Source: Sordariomycetes sp. S80-01Y
Lineage: Eukaryota; Ascomycota; Sordariomycetes
Assembly (NCBI GenBank): GCA_037042185.1
Contig: JAXQJY010000028.1
Span: 1,426,001 to 1,490,000 of the forward strand
Reading direction: 5' to 3'
Length of the DNA stretch: 64,000 nucleotides
Positions 11,556-23,315 of this stretch are shown here, piece after piece; positions within the stretch are counted from its first letter, which is position 1; every line of letters starts with the position of its first letter. The position numbers were made by a program, and so were the translations under genes. The notes beneath the pieces are model-generated. The model saw nothing but the letters and a program-made list of their open reading frames with translations. It had not been told where the DNA came from and did no database searches.

Positions 11556-11781
11556 CTCGCCTAATTCAGATGTACACAAGTGTAGCATAGCAAGAATACA
11601 GACTCACGTCGAGAACGCAAGCACATGTGTGGTTTTGAAGAGACTTTTTTTGATCTAGTCTTTGCAGATCCGCCTCCCCAGATCGAAAACCCTGACCTGT
11701 AATGCAAGCAAGCCGATATGACTCCTCATGCCCATGAATTGATCGTCGTCGCCCATCCAACAAATATCGTGAATATCATCC

Positions 11782-12269
11782 TTAGGTACGGGGCTTCTCC
11801 TTCTTCTCCTTCCACAGAGCGAGCAGACCAACACCGGAGACCTTGACGACCTTGAAACGCACACCGGGAATATCACCCTTGGCCTTGCCCTTGCGACCGA
11901 AACCAGCCAGGAGGACCTCGTCGTTCTCGTCCACGAAGTTCAAGCAACCGTCATTGGGGACTGGCACTGTCAGCGATGTCGCCCTGAAATCTTCAGATTC
12001 AGATACATACCGAAAGCAGTGACCTTCTTTCCGTTCTTGATCAACTGGACACGGACACACTTGCGGATAGCAGAGTTGGGCTGCTTGGCCTCAACACCGA
12101 CCTTCTCGAGGACGATGCCCTTGGCGTGAGAGGAACCACCGAAGGGAGAGGACTTGAAGGCGGTACCGAGAGCGCGGCGCTTCCAGTGAAGATCAGCCCA
12201 CTTCTGGTCCTTGCGGTTTGTTCGCAGCTTGCGCGCGGCGTTGAGACCACGGGGTTTGCCTCCAGCCAT
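11782..12269 (-). CDS. RPS23: 40S ribosomal protein S23 (uS12)
   Basis: Model: exons 12011-12269 and 11782-11960, giving 145 aa, exactly the eukaryotic uS12 length. The intron 11961-12010 (donor GTATGT, acceptor CAG) splits the valine codon in [29 protein letters not shown] and the conserved QPNSAIRKC loop are present. uS12 lies at the decoding centre of the small subunit and controls fidelity; the PNS proline is the conserved site of prolyl hydroxylation in eukaryotes. It is transcribed divergently from the next gene. Confidence 0.98.
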
Positions 12270-12648
12270 GATTGCTATTCGTCTGGATTAGCAGGATGTT
12301 CGGACAAGTCGATCGTCGATTCTGGCTGTGCTGCTCGAATTCGTCGTCGTGGATGTGCGGTCGTCACTCACCGATTTATTCGTGGATCGCGGCGATGGGT
12401 TTGGGTGATGCTGTCGGTTGGCGGAGTGCTCAGCTGCAAAAAGTCGGAATTTCTGAGTAGCCCTAAGTTTTGCTGCAGAGGGGCAATTCTTGTGGGCGCT
12501 TGCTTACGTGATGGCCAGCGGCCTAACCAAATTCCGGTCCCTAGTGGAAGGGCCCACAGCGCCGAATCACATTGCCTCTGGCTGGCTCACCCGTCCTGCC
12601 GTCAAGACGGACCCCTGCAACCGCACGCATAGGCCCACCTCACTCATC
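12270..12648. promoter_or_regulatory. Divergent promoter region, RPS23 / conserved hypothetical
   Basis: A 379 bp segment between divergent start codons. It should contain the ribosomal-protein promoter and 5' UTR. A CCCTAA core occurs near 12460, reminiscent of telo-box-like elements of ribosomal protein genes, but one short match is weak evidence. The frame of the downstream gene is open to 12490, so a longer N-terminus for that gene is possible. Confidence 0.4.
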
Positions 12649-13542
12649 ATGGCACCAAGCGGGCGTAGCCTTCTTGGGGCTCGCCCTCAGGTGAAATCGA
12701 AGGATGCGACTGAAGATACTGGATACTCTCTAATGGCTTTCCCGTCAAGGACACAAAGCCGGGGCCAGCGCGATCCGCCGCCATCATTGTTTCTACACCC
12801 TTCACCGGCAGCCTCCCATGTCTCTCTCCCTGGGATACTTGCGCCTGGCGCGATCGCTTCAGGTTCTCATCCCCTAACGCGTGAGAGGTCGAACCTCGAT
12901 GTTCCCTCAGTCGGGGTAGGGGCGGACAGCGCACAAAGGCCGTCCCGAACTCTCAAGAGTGCTGAAAGCACCCGTAGCACTGGTAGAACCGATGCCCTGT
13001 GGGCTGAAATGCAGGCAACCCTTGAAGAGGTCGAACTATCAGCATCCGGAGGAACCCATGTCTTTGGCCAAGAACACGACCGAAAGCTGGCCGATCTACG
13101 CACGGCTCAAATAGCGCTTGCACAAGCCTGGGCACGAAGCGAGGCCGATGACGCGATTGAGACAGCCTACCGAGACAGCGTCGGCTCAGCCACCGGTGAT
13201 CATATGGGTAATATGAAGGGCGCCATGGGGGAGACGAGGTCGACTGAAGATGCTACTGAGGCGGGAAAGAGCACTGCGCCGTCCAACAGGACGAAGCCAG
13301 AGAGTAGCGCGACAGGGGTGCAGCAGCTGGGCGCCAAGTTGGAGGAGGAAACAGAGGCGGACATATTGCACGCAAGGCAAAGGAGAGAAGCCAACGATGA
13401 GTACTTCCGGAGAGTCAACAACGGCGTGATCGATGTCGTTGCGAAGCTGGACGACGTGGCAAAGGCTATGCGAGCTGTCGAGCAAGAGAGCAAGGATGTT
13501 TGGAATGACAATGAGACTGCCTCGGGCAGCGTCAAAACCTGA
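12649..13542 (+). CDS. Conserved fungal hypothetical protein with acidic helical C-terminus
   Basis: Single-exon frame, 297 aa from the ATG at 12649 (MAPSGRSLLGARPQ); the frame is also open to an ATG at 12490. No catalytic motif recognised. The N-terminal half is Ser/Pro-rich and probably disordered. From about residue 120 there are helix-forming stretches: LWAEMQATLEEVELSASGG, HDRKLADLRTAQIALAQAWA, then an acidic linker and EADILHARQRREANDEYF, ending with a helix around VVAKLDDVAKAMRAVEQESK. This regular charged-hydrophobic pattern, sustained in one frame for 890 nt, supports a real gene and a coiled-coil or scaffold role. Homologues seem to exist in other filamentous ascomycetes, but I cannot assign a function. 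Confidence 0.7.
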   Translation: MAPSGRSLLGARPQVKSKDATEDTGYSLMAFPSRTQSRGQRDPPPSLFLHPSPAASHVSLPGILAPGAIASGSHPLTRERSNLDVPSVGVGADSAQRPSRTLKSAESTRSTGRTDALWAEMQATLEEVELSASGGTHVFGQEHDRKLADLRTAQIALAQAWARSEADDAIETAYRDSVGSATGDHMGNMKGAMGETRSTEDATEAGKSTAPSNRTKPESSATGVQQLGAKLEEETEADILHARQRREANDEYFRRVNNGVIDVVAKLDDVAKAMRAVEQESKDVWNDNETASGSVKT

Positions 13543-14928
13543 ACAAGCAGGTACGTGGTGCTATGCTTGTTTGCTATTCGGAGTTCTGGCGAGCGAGCAT
13601 ACTCTGGCGTTCAATGGCGTTGGCTTTTCATATAGGCATGAGGGTTGAGGAAGCTTTTACAAATTCAAACGATCCTTTTTGAAGACAAGCTTCTTTGACC
13701 ACAGCACTCCGATTAGTTCGAGAGGACTTCTAGTCAGATGAAAGTCGCACATCACAACCGTTCCGAATGTGCTCCCGTCAATTCTTGGCGCAACTATAGC
13801 TTCGTGCAAAGACTCGACTTCGCAACCTATTGCAACATCTAAGTCAACTATCGAGCGGGAATCATTCCCTTTCCATAGTGATACGTAAAGTTGGGGACTA
13901 GGTCCCGTAGGCCGCGTCGACTTGATAGGGGGTTAGTCCTTAAACGTGGGGGCGGATTTCGAATCACAGGCTACGATGACATTGAGACTCAATCAACCAG
14001 GAGAGGCAGAGTGATCTGTGGGCGAAACCTCTCGATAGCCAAAACTAAGGATAGTTGTTCTGTATTCGTATCGGGATGTTCACATGTCTAACATGCGAGC
14101 CGACCTTTGACTCATCATTGTACTCCTGTCGATCCGATCCGCAAATCCCCGGCCTAGAGAGGACCCTTCGATCTCGAGATCAGGCAGGTCCACATGCTAC
14201 AGTACTCAGCGGGTACATACGATCTTGAGCATCTCAGATGAGGCATATGTAGCAGCAAAACATCGTCATGTTCGGTAGATTAGGCACATCAAGGTGAATA
14301 TTACAAGCAACGTCATTTCGCAACGGCCGCCACGAATCTTGGTTACCTAGCTCAGGCAGAAACTAGAAACACACGGAAACGGGATGTACGGGACCTTTTG
14401 AACTGGTTGCCTCAGTCAGCGGCCGGTCCATGTGAAGGCCACGCAGTCAATGCACTGCACTCAGCCCCTCGTTTCTCAGCCCTCCCCAAAACGGCATGTA
14501 GACTTCGGCAGAGGTGAATCTGAGAAACCTCACTGGACTGCCGATTGTGTCACTATCCATTCAAGCGCCTTCCGTACAAGGCAGCTTGGGTGCGGCTAAC
14601 ATCCGGCTCAGGGGTCCACGGCCAAGATTGGCCAAGCCTGGCTGTGACGCCCCGCCACTCTGAGGTCATCTGTTAGTGTCTGGGGGACCGTGTTTGGCAT
14701 TCGTGGTCCCTTTGGGTGTCTCATGCGACCCTCCTCCCTTCCCGACCTCTGACCTTAACAACTTGAAGTTTGCAGTCAGTGCATAAATAAGTACAAGCCC
14801 CATCACGCCACTCGACCTGCATCTATCCATCATCCATACTGAACAAAGCAACCCTCCACGAACCCACGAACCGCTACGTTTATCGAGAAATCACCAAGGT
14901 CGCTTCCACCCTCCATCCACAAGACACA
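13543..14928. other. Intergenic region without a recognisable gene
   Basis: About 1.4 kb between two plus-strand genes. No open frame above 70 codons looks coding. The right end carries the promoter of the I9-like gene. A stretch around 13890-13970 superficially resembles a tRNA T-arm but does not fold into a cloverleaf. Confidence 0.55.
14784..14790 (+). promoter_or_regulatory. TATA-like element of the I9-like gene
   Basis: TAAATAA lies 139 nt before the start codon at 14929, followed by a pyrimidine-rich leader, a usual arrangement for a highly expressed fungal gene. Inferred from sequence and position only. Confidence 0.4.
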
Positions 14929-15274
14929 ATGCGCGCCTTCGCTCTTCTCTCTGCGGCCCTTGCCGTCGTTCCCGGCGTCTTCGCAACTAAGTCAGCGATT
15001 GTATACTTCGAGGACAAGAACACCCCAGACTCCGTCATCGACCAGGCCAAGAAGGACATCGTTGCGGACGGTGGCAAGATCACCCACTCGTACAGCATCA
15101 TCAAGTACGCAATTCCATCCACAAACACATCGAGCGATATACTGACAAAGAAACAGGGGTTTCGCCGTAGAGGCACCCGAAGAGGCGCTCAATAAGGTTC
15201 AGGCCTGGGGCGAGGAGAACGAGTACAAGATGACGGTTGAGGAGGACAAGTCAGTGTCGTCGTTCGACGATTAG
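14929..15274 (+). CDS. Small I9-domain protein (proteinase inhibitor/propeptide-like) with N-terminal leader
   Basis: Model: exons 14929-15104 and 15157-15274, 97 aa; intron 15105-15156 joins YSIIK to GFAVEAPEEAL. After a leader of about 19 residues (MRAFALLSAALAVVPGVFA) comes one inhibitor-I9 fold: SAIVYFEDKNTPDSVIDQAK, GGKITHSYSIIKGFAVEAP and a C-terminal strand region. I9 domains are the propeptides of subtilisin proteases; stand-alone members such as yeast Pbi2 and Pleurotus PoIA1 inhibit or chaperone such proteases. No protease domain follows, so this is a stand-alone I9 protein. Odd: yeast Pbi2 lacks a cleavable leader, whereas this one looks secreted or vacuolar-targeted. The family assignment is firm; the target protease is unknown. 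Confidence 0.9.
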
Positions 15275-16107
15275 CCTGTCAATCGTTGGAGCTACACCCA
15301 TACTGTGTTTATGATTAGAATGGTTTGAAAGTGCGCACAGCGATGGCAAAGCTTGACAGACTCTGTCAGAGCAATGATGATACCCGCCGGTCGGTCGGCG
15401 ATCGCACTCGCTGTTGAGAAATAGGTCGATTTGGTTAGGCGTTATGTCGTGAATTCGCAGTGCCGGGTATTTGCCCGTGCAGTTAGGATAGCGGGAATAG
15501 GATATCAAGCGAATGAATTTATCAAGTTAGATTAACGCCGTCCAAACTGTCAATCCTCGAGGGCTGCGACGCAGTTATCCACCCTCTGTGCAATAAGCCA
15601 GAGGACAAAGCAACGACAAGAGACCAGCCGCGACATTTCTGTCTCTTCAGTAGCCCCTTGTCCCTTTTGTGTCTTAGCTTCAATCATTTACGGGTTGTAT
15701 TGTTCACTGGGCGATGCATAGCGTAAGATGAGGTGCAATGAGTCGCGGGCTGCCAAAGGACAGGCCCCTGTGGATCATCTAGGTTTCGGGCGGACAGGAG
15801 GGGAACGGCCATCGAGTTCGCTCCTCAACCTCGAACTCGACAAAGTAATCGACCACAGCGTTCCGCGAACGACGATGACCGCCGCTCCGATGCCTGCCTT
15901 TGATCGATAGTATATAACATCTGGACATTACATGTAGTCCAGACGAGTCCTCGATGCTATCCGAACAACCCTACCTCCAAACCAGCACGCGACGCGCCTC
16001 GCACCCACCTCAGACACGCTGTTACTCGATGACAGTAGCGCGACCAGCCGATCATTAATTCCTACCATAGCCTTACGCTGTAGCAAAAGCTACCATCCGC
16101 ATCCATA
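15275..16107. other. Intergenic region with candidate TATA box before the Hook gene
   Basis: About 830 bp: the 3' UTR of the I9-like gene and the promoter of the Hook gene. TATATAA at 15911-15917 lies about 190 nt before the Hook start codon and is the best core-promoter candidate. No gene seen. Confidence 0.5.
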
Positions 16108-19095
16108 ATGGCTCCAACACAATCGAAGGCAACGCCCTCGTACAGCAAGGACACGCAGGCCGCGCTCCTCAAGGCCGCACATAATGTCTTCAACCTGGAG
16201 CGAAGCGCCAGATCCATCGACGAACTCACAAATGGTGCCCTCCTTGCCCAAATACTACACCAGCTCGATCCCGAGTTCGACCCTTCCCAGCTCGAGTCCG
16301 GCTCCTCAGCCTCCAAATACTTGAACAACAAGCGGAACATCCAGATAATATACAAGGGCCTCTTTCGATACATCCGGCGACAGGTCCCTGATCTTAGCTG
16401 TCAGGCAAAGAAGTTCGATTATCATGCTATCGCCGAGAATCCAGATGCGCAAGGCATGAGCCAGGTAAGACGATCCCGCCACTCAGTTCCTACTCTCAAG
16501 TTGGAGCACAGCTCTCGCGACAAAAGCAGGAAGTTGCTAACGAATGATGGTTCTCAGTTGCTTGTTGTCATGCTGTCAGCTGCGATTCTTGGCCCTGACC
16601 AGAAGGACTACATTCCTCGCGTTCAGTCTCGCCTGGATCCCGTTACACTGGGGGAGATCATGCGCATCATCACCTTGGTCCAGGAGGATACTAAAGCATC
16701 GCAAGATGACGACGACCTAGATGAGGCCATAGAGGCTGTCATGGAGGCCCGGGACATCGATCTTCTTGTTGAAGAGCAGAACGCCGCCCTACGCAAGGAG
16801 CTCGAGCTAGCCAACAAGAAGCTGTCCGACTATGTAACGCGACTCGAATACCTACAAGCCAGCCACGATGAGCTTCGTTATGAAAAGGGCAAGAACGACA
16901 ACGAGCTTGAGACTCTTCGAAAGGCGACACAGGACGGCACAACCAACGCTGCGGTCGTGAAGAACCTGGAGGCTCAAGTCCATGACCAGATGGAGCTGAT
17001 CAGTCACCTCGAGGAGCGCATTCGCGACGCTGACCGCGCAAAGACCCAGCTTGAGAGCGAAGTGCAGAGGCTAACCCACAAAAGCGCTCAGTTCGAGGAG
17101 CTCCGCGACCAAGTGGCTGAGTGGAAGCACAAGGCCGAGGATCTAGAGAAAAAAGCCAACACTGTCGAGCGATACAGGCAAAAACTTGAGTCGCAACAGT
17201 ACCTTGAGAAGGAGAACAACAATCTCAAGTATGAGCGGGCAGAGTTGCAGGAGCAACTTCGGCTCCTTGCGGACGACAAAGACCGCAGCGCGCGTTACAG
17301 GGCTGCGGAGGAGGAATACACCAAGATGTTGGCAACCTCCGAGCAACACCTTCAAGAAGCTCTGCAACAGAAAGGACAGTTCATTCGCGAGATGGCTGCC
17401 CTTCACGACCAGGTTACCCGTCTCGAGAACCAGCGCACTCACGACGAGACCTTCATCCAAGATCTTCAAGACCAAATTCAGCAGGGCACGGCTTCCGTGC
17501 CCCACGATTCCACTGACCGAGGAGCGGTAGGCCTCAATCTAGAAGACGAACTGAACGATGCAGACTCAGATGCCCCTCCAACCAGGGTTCCACTGGACTA
17601 CTCCCGACTCAAGGCTGAAAACGACCTCTTGAAGAGGTCTGTTGGATCGTCTGGAGACCTCATCTTGATGCGTCACCAGCTCGATGAAGCCAAAGCCAAT
17701 CTCGAGCGAGTGCAGGGCAACTACAACGAATACTTCGAGAAGTATCACGTTGCCCAAGCACAAATCGAGGCTCTGCTCAACAAATTACCCACTGAAGAGT
17801 TAGTCAATACTATGAATGAGATCATCATGGGCAACCCTGATTTCACATGGTTCGGTTCTGACTTTCACAGATCTGTGGCCTTCTCAGAGCTGCGCAACGA
17901 CAACATCCGCCTAAACTCCGAGCTAGAGAAGGAGAGGAAGCGCATTGAGGAGCTTGAGGCACAGAACGGCGACCAAACTCGAGAGCTGCTACTCGTCAAG
18001 ACAGACCTAGCCGCAGTCGAGAAGGATAGTATAGAGGCTCTCGAGGAGATCAAGAATACCGATGGCCTCGTCGCCGAGTCACTCACTTCCGAGATGGAGC
18101 GTTTGCGCGAGCAGCTGAACATCAAGAGGAACGAGAATGACGCGCAGAAGTCCCAGCTCATCGAGGCCTTGCTTGCCAAGGACAAGCTCCGCAAGGATGC
18201 CGAGGACGGCAAGGAGATCCAAGAGGCCATCGCCAAAGATCCCGAGGCTTCAGAGGCTGCGAAGAAGGAAGGCGAGAAGATCGAGAAGCTTCGGGCTCGC
18301 CTTCAAGAACGCAACGAGGTAAGCAGCGACAGCGACTCTACATGTACTAGGATGAGCGATTTCATTCCCGCTCAACCTACCCCTGTCGTTCCCGACACTC
18401 CCACACACCCGCCTGCAGTTCGGGGACGGTCGTCGAAGATCCAAATGCCCTCCGCAGCCGGCCCTACGCCTGGCTTCGGGTACATGGCGCCAAAGCCTAA
18501 AAAGCAGGGACTCGATTTCTCTGCTTGGCTGCGGCAAAAATTCAGCAAGAAGAAGAGTGATCCAGTGATCCCTCTATCCAAACTTCCAACCCCACCTCAT
18601 TGATTTTTGCACGAGCATAGACTGATGGTAATGACAGCAACTGGAAAAGTCGGAACTGGAACGAGTCGAGCTACAGCGGAAGCTCAAGGCCGCTACTGGC
18701 GGCGAGCTGGCCGCGGAGCAAAAGGTGAGTCTCCTTAATCCCCACCCCTTAGTTATCAGAGGCAGGCCCTCGTATGTAATACACTCACGGCAAATACTTT
18801 CCTCTGTCCCAAAAACGTCTATATCTTACCCGCCCACTACTAACACCCATGACCCAGGCCGCCGCAGACCAGAAAATCAAGAATCTCCAGCGGGAGAATG
18901 CCCTCATGGCCACAGCCTGGTACGACCTCACGAGCCGTCTCCAGAGCAATCACGTCGTGCTGCAGCGGCGGCACGACACGCCAAAGAGTTGGCTCAACAA
19001 GCAGAGGCAGATGGTCAATGGTCAGTTGCGCCGCCGCGACTCGCTCTACCTCTACTAGGTCTAAACTGACTTTGTCAGCTACCCCAAGGAGATAG
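16108..19095 (+). CDS. hookA: Hook-family dynein/endosome adaptor protein
   Basis: Model: exons 16108-16464, 16558-18318, 18638-18724, 18858-19020 and 19079-19095, 794 aa. The N-terminal Hook (calponin-homology-like) domain covers about residues 10-160 (AHNVFNLERSARSIDELTNGALLAQILHQLDP ... LLVVMLSAAILG); the rest is a long coiled coil rich in Leu/Glu/Arg/Gln. In Aspergillus and Ustilago, Hook proteins link early endosomes (through FTS/FHIP at the C-terminus) to dynein. The first intron (16465-16557, 93 nt) keeps the frame if retained, but splicing gives the conserved SQLLVVMLS join. Introns three and four carry CTGAC-like branch sites; the last splice ends the protein in VNATPRR, whereas reading through gives a different 13-residue end. 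The second intron (18319-18637) is exceptionally long and fully open; see findings. Confidence 0.88.
18319..18603 (+). other. Open reading frame inside Hook intron 2 (possible alternative C-terminus)
   Basis: If the donor at 18319 is not used, the Hook frame continues for 94 codons to a stop at 18601-18603. The tail is Ser/Asp-rich, then Pro/Thr-rich (PAQPTPVVPDTPTHPPAV), then basic and aromatic (FGYMAPKPKKQGLDFSAWL, RQKFSKKK). This would replace the last 88 residues of the spliced form. The composition looks protein-like, but expression is unproven. Confidence 0.45.
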
Positions 19096-19815
19096 GAGCT
19101 CACGGGCTGAGTCTCGTGGCTTCAGCTCGACGACGACGTAACCCACCTACACACCAGATGACGCCTCGCCAGAGCGCGGCGTTCGTGAGCCGTACGCTGC
19201 TTCCAGATACCTGCGCGGTTGACACCCATGACGGTTCGTTTGTATATAGCATAACTACTGCGCACACCCTCACGCGCTGAGGACAGAGCGTACGAGCCCG
19301 TTGAGACGCAAGGAGCGAGCATTCTGCGTCTGTTGGAGCATAGCATTGCGTGGGAGCTTTGGGGTCCTTTATATCATTCACGTCTCTTTTGTTCTCTTGC
19401 ATACAGATACCATTAGAACATGAGGAGGGATTAGACGGGCGGCAGGCGGGCACTTCTTCACAACATCAATACCCCTTTAGTTTTCATAACGAATATCTCT
19501 TTCCAAAGCCCCTCCGGTGGCATATCGCCCTTCTTTGCGTCTCGTTACGCCCACCATGACCACAGTTTACAGTGAACGAGAGAGCTCGAGATGCCGATTT
19601 TTATTAGGCTTCTTAGTAGTAGTATGACAGATAACATACAAGCGCCCGTGACGTGGTTCCTGCGAGTTACACATGACGGTCGTCAGTGGGTTGGGTCGTC
19701 GGAGAAGCTCCTTTTGTGAGTTCTCCTTGCCCTTGCGCCGATGTCTGATCCCCTTTCCGAGGAACAGATCACCAACTCCTTACGCCCCTTCGTCCCCGGC
19801 TAGCCGGGATCAAAT
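19096..19815. other. Convergent intergenic region, Hook gene / adenylate kinase
   Basis: About 720 bp between two converging genes, expected to hold both 3' UTRs. Short frames only; nothing recognised. Confidence 0.55.
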
Positions 19816-20820
<1,005 letters not shown>

Positions 20821-21997
20821 TGTGACGGTGTTGTGGGAGTGTCAATTGACCACAGAGCTAATGTCCAAGGCAGGAAGAGAAGAAAAAGGGAGGAGAGGGG
20901 AGAGAGAGCACTGGCAGATGGCCTGGGAGGTTGGCGCAGGTGAAGACGGACCGGAGGAGGAAGCAAGGCAAAGCCGCAAAGCAAAGCAAAGCAAGGCGTG
21001 GAAATGTTGGTGCGTTGCCGACCACTGGCACGGCTCCAGCTGGGGAAAGCTTGCCGAACGGCGGTGTCTGATTGGCTGGAGGCGGTATTAGTGCGTTCCT
21101 GGACGGGCGGACGACGGAAGACGGACGACGGACCTGCGATGCCGGCTCACGCTGCGACACTTATGGAATTCCAGATGACAATAAATCACATTGTCTTGCC
21201 CTCTTACTCCGTACAGCACCAGCAGCCGTCCCGTCGTGACGTCTCTTCCCAACTACCGAGACCGAGCAGCCCCTGGCCTCGTGTGGCGCCATGTGATGGC
21301 CCATGGGCCAGAAAATAACACCGTAGCACAGCTGCTGCATATCCGCCCGGCCGTGTCTCCGCTGAGAAGCGCCGAGGCAGACGGTCGCCGGTAGAAACTC
21401 CTTTTTACCGGGGCTGTCTATCTCGATGCCATCATTCGATGGCGGTCAGAAGGAAGTACGGAAGACTGCGGCCAGATGTTTGTTCCCCCTGTTCGCATAC
21501 GACTACCTATTAATATTACTGCGTACTTCGTGTCTGGCTTGTTGAATGAGCAGTGGCTCGGTCAATGCAACTAAACTGTCTGTACCAGTGCCTCTAGCCC
21601 AGATGCCTCAGCATGGTCAAGACTTCAAGCCTGTCAACACGTTTATCGAAATCTTTGCTCCGTCATCGCAAAAGAATCCGGCAACGTGGTTTAAGTGTCC
21701 TCTTCTGCCAAGCCCGGCGCTAGCGCTCGGCTCGATGATGTCAGCGAAGTGGCTGGCGCTCCGCTCACGTGATCTTTGATGTGGCTTGAGCTACGGTTTC
21801 GCTGTGGCGTTCCGCCTGTTCAAGCTCGAGCTCCATCTGAGTGGAAGGCAGCCTCCAACGTACGTGGGCGGGCAATCGATGCAACGCCCCGAAGCCGACC
21901 TCGGATTTTCAGCCTCAACGCAAACACCACAACGTAGATCACACCCTCCCCATCCAAGCCGCGACTGCTAGTGGTCGCACTCCAGCATTCACCCACC
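20821..21997. promoter_or_regulatory. Divergent intergenic region, ADK1 / RPN8
   Basis: About 1.18 kb between divergent start codons. It begins with a purine-rich stretch (about 20870-21000) that is the ADK1 leader on the other strand. One exact TACTCCGTA box is at 21205-21213. No gene seen; no clear Rpn4-type PACE box found. Confidence 0.5.
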
Positions 21998-23083
21998 ATG
22001 CCTACCACCACGGCAGAGACCCTCTCCCTCGTCACCCGGAACGTCTCCGTCGCGCCCCTCGTCCTCCTCAGCGCCGTCGACCACTACAACCGAACCGTCC
22101 AGAACCAAGCACGCTCGCGACGAGTAGTGGGCGTGCTGCTCGGGCAGAACGATGGCAAGAATGTGAGGGTATCAAACTCCTTCGCCGTGCCGTTCGAGGA
22201 GGATGAGAAGGACCCCAGCGTGTGGTTCCTGGATCACAACTATGTCGAGAACATGAACGACATGTTCAAGAAGATCAACGCTCGGGAGAAGTTAATAGGC
22301 TGGTACCACACGGGTCCTAAGTTGAGGGCGTCGGACCTGGAGATCAACGAGCTGCTGAAGCGCTACACGCCCAATCCGCTGCTGGTAATCATTGATGTCC
22401 AGCCAAGTGAGTCGGGTGTGCCCACGGATGCGTACTTTGCCGTGGAAGAGATCAAAGATGTATGTTTATCCCCACGACTACCATGAATTCATGCTAATAG
22501 AGGGCAGGACGGAACAACCACATCGAGGACATTCGTCCACACTCCTTCCATCATCGAAGCCGAAGAGGCAGAGGAGATCGGCGTCGAGCACCTCCTCCGC
22601 GACATCCGCGACGTCGCCGTCGGTACCCTCTCCACCCGCGTCACAAACCAACTCCAGTCCCTGCAAGGCCTGCACTTGCGTCTGCGCGAGATTGGGAACT
22701 ACCTCCAGCGAGTCCTGAACGGGGACCTGCCCGTCAACCACGCCATCCTGGGCAACCTGCAGGATGTCTTCAACCTGCTGCCCAACCTCTTCACCCCCGA
22801 GACGATGGGCAAGTCGGCCAACGGTGACCTATCGACTGCCTTCAGCGTCAAGACCAATGACCAGCTCATGGCCATCTACCTCAGCAGCTTGATAAGGGCG
22901 ATCACGGCATTCCACGATCTGATCGAGAACAAGATCCAGAACCGGCAGGCTCAGGAAGACAAGGAGGCGAAGAAGGAGGAGATCCTCAATGGTGATAAGA
23001 AGGAGAACGGGGCGAATGGGGAAAACAAGGAGGGTGAGAAGGATAAGGACAAGGATAAGGAGAGCAAGGAGAAGAAGAAATGA
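21998..23083 (+). CDS. RPN8: 26S proteasome regulatory subunit RPN8
   Basis: Model: exons 21998-22459 and 22508-23083, 345 aa; intron 22460-22507 joins EEIKD to [17 protein letters not shown]-domain subunit of the proteasome lid, partner of the deubiquitinase Rpn11. The MPN domain is residues about 8-145. The JAMM zinc site is degenerate as always in Rpn8: [13 protein letters not shown] has Gly where catalytic Rpn11 has the second His, so it is structural. The C-terminal half (THLLRDIRD-like helices, [14 protein letters not shown]) forms the lid helical bundle. The tail is highly charged ([14 protein letters not shown]), common in fungal orthologues. Start chosen at [10 protein letters not shown]; the frame is open a further 27 nt upstream. 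Confidence 0.97.
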
Positions 23084-23315
23084 GCTGAAGCGGCCTAGAA
23101 TATGGATGGGCTTCACCTGTAGACGTGGAGTTGAGGGTATGGCTCCGGGGCGTCCACGGGAGGTCTCATGCGTTTGAAGCATGGTCTGGCATGGGCTTTT
23201 TCACCTTGTTGTAAAAATGGGAAATCACATCGGGCTGATAGACCGGGGATGATGACAATGATAATACATGCCGCATGACACCCCCACTGGCCCAATATCA
23301 AAACGGCTGCCCACA

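Noticed and set aside
13885-13975. Plus-strand tRNA-like segment ending in GATTTCGAATCAC
   Set aside because: Only the T-loop resembles a tRNA; no complementary acceptor or anticodon stems could be found.
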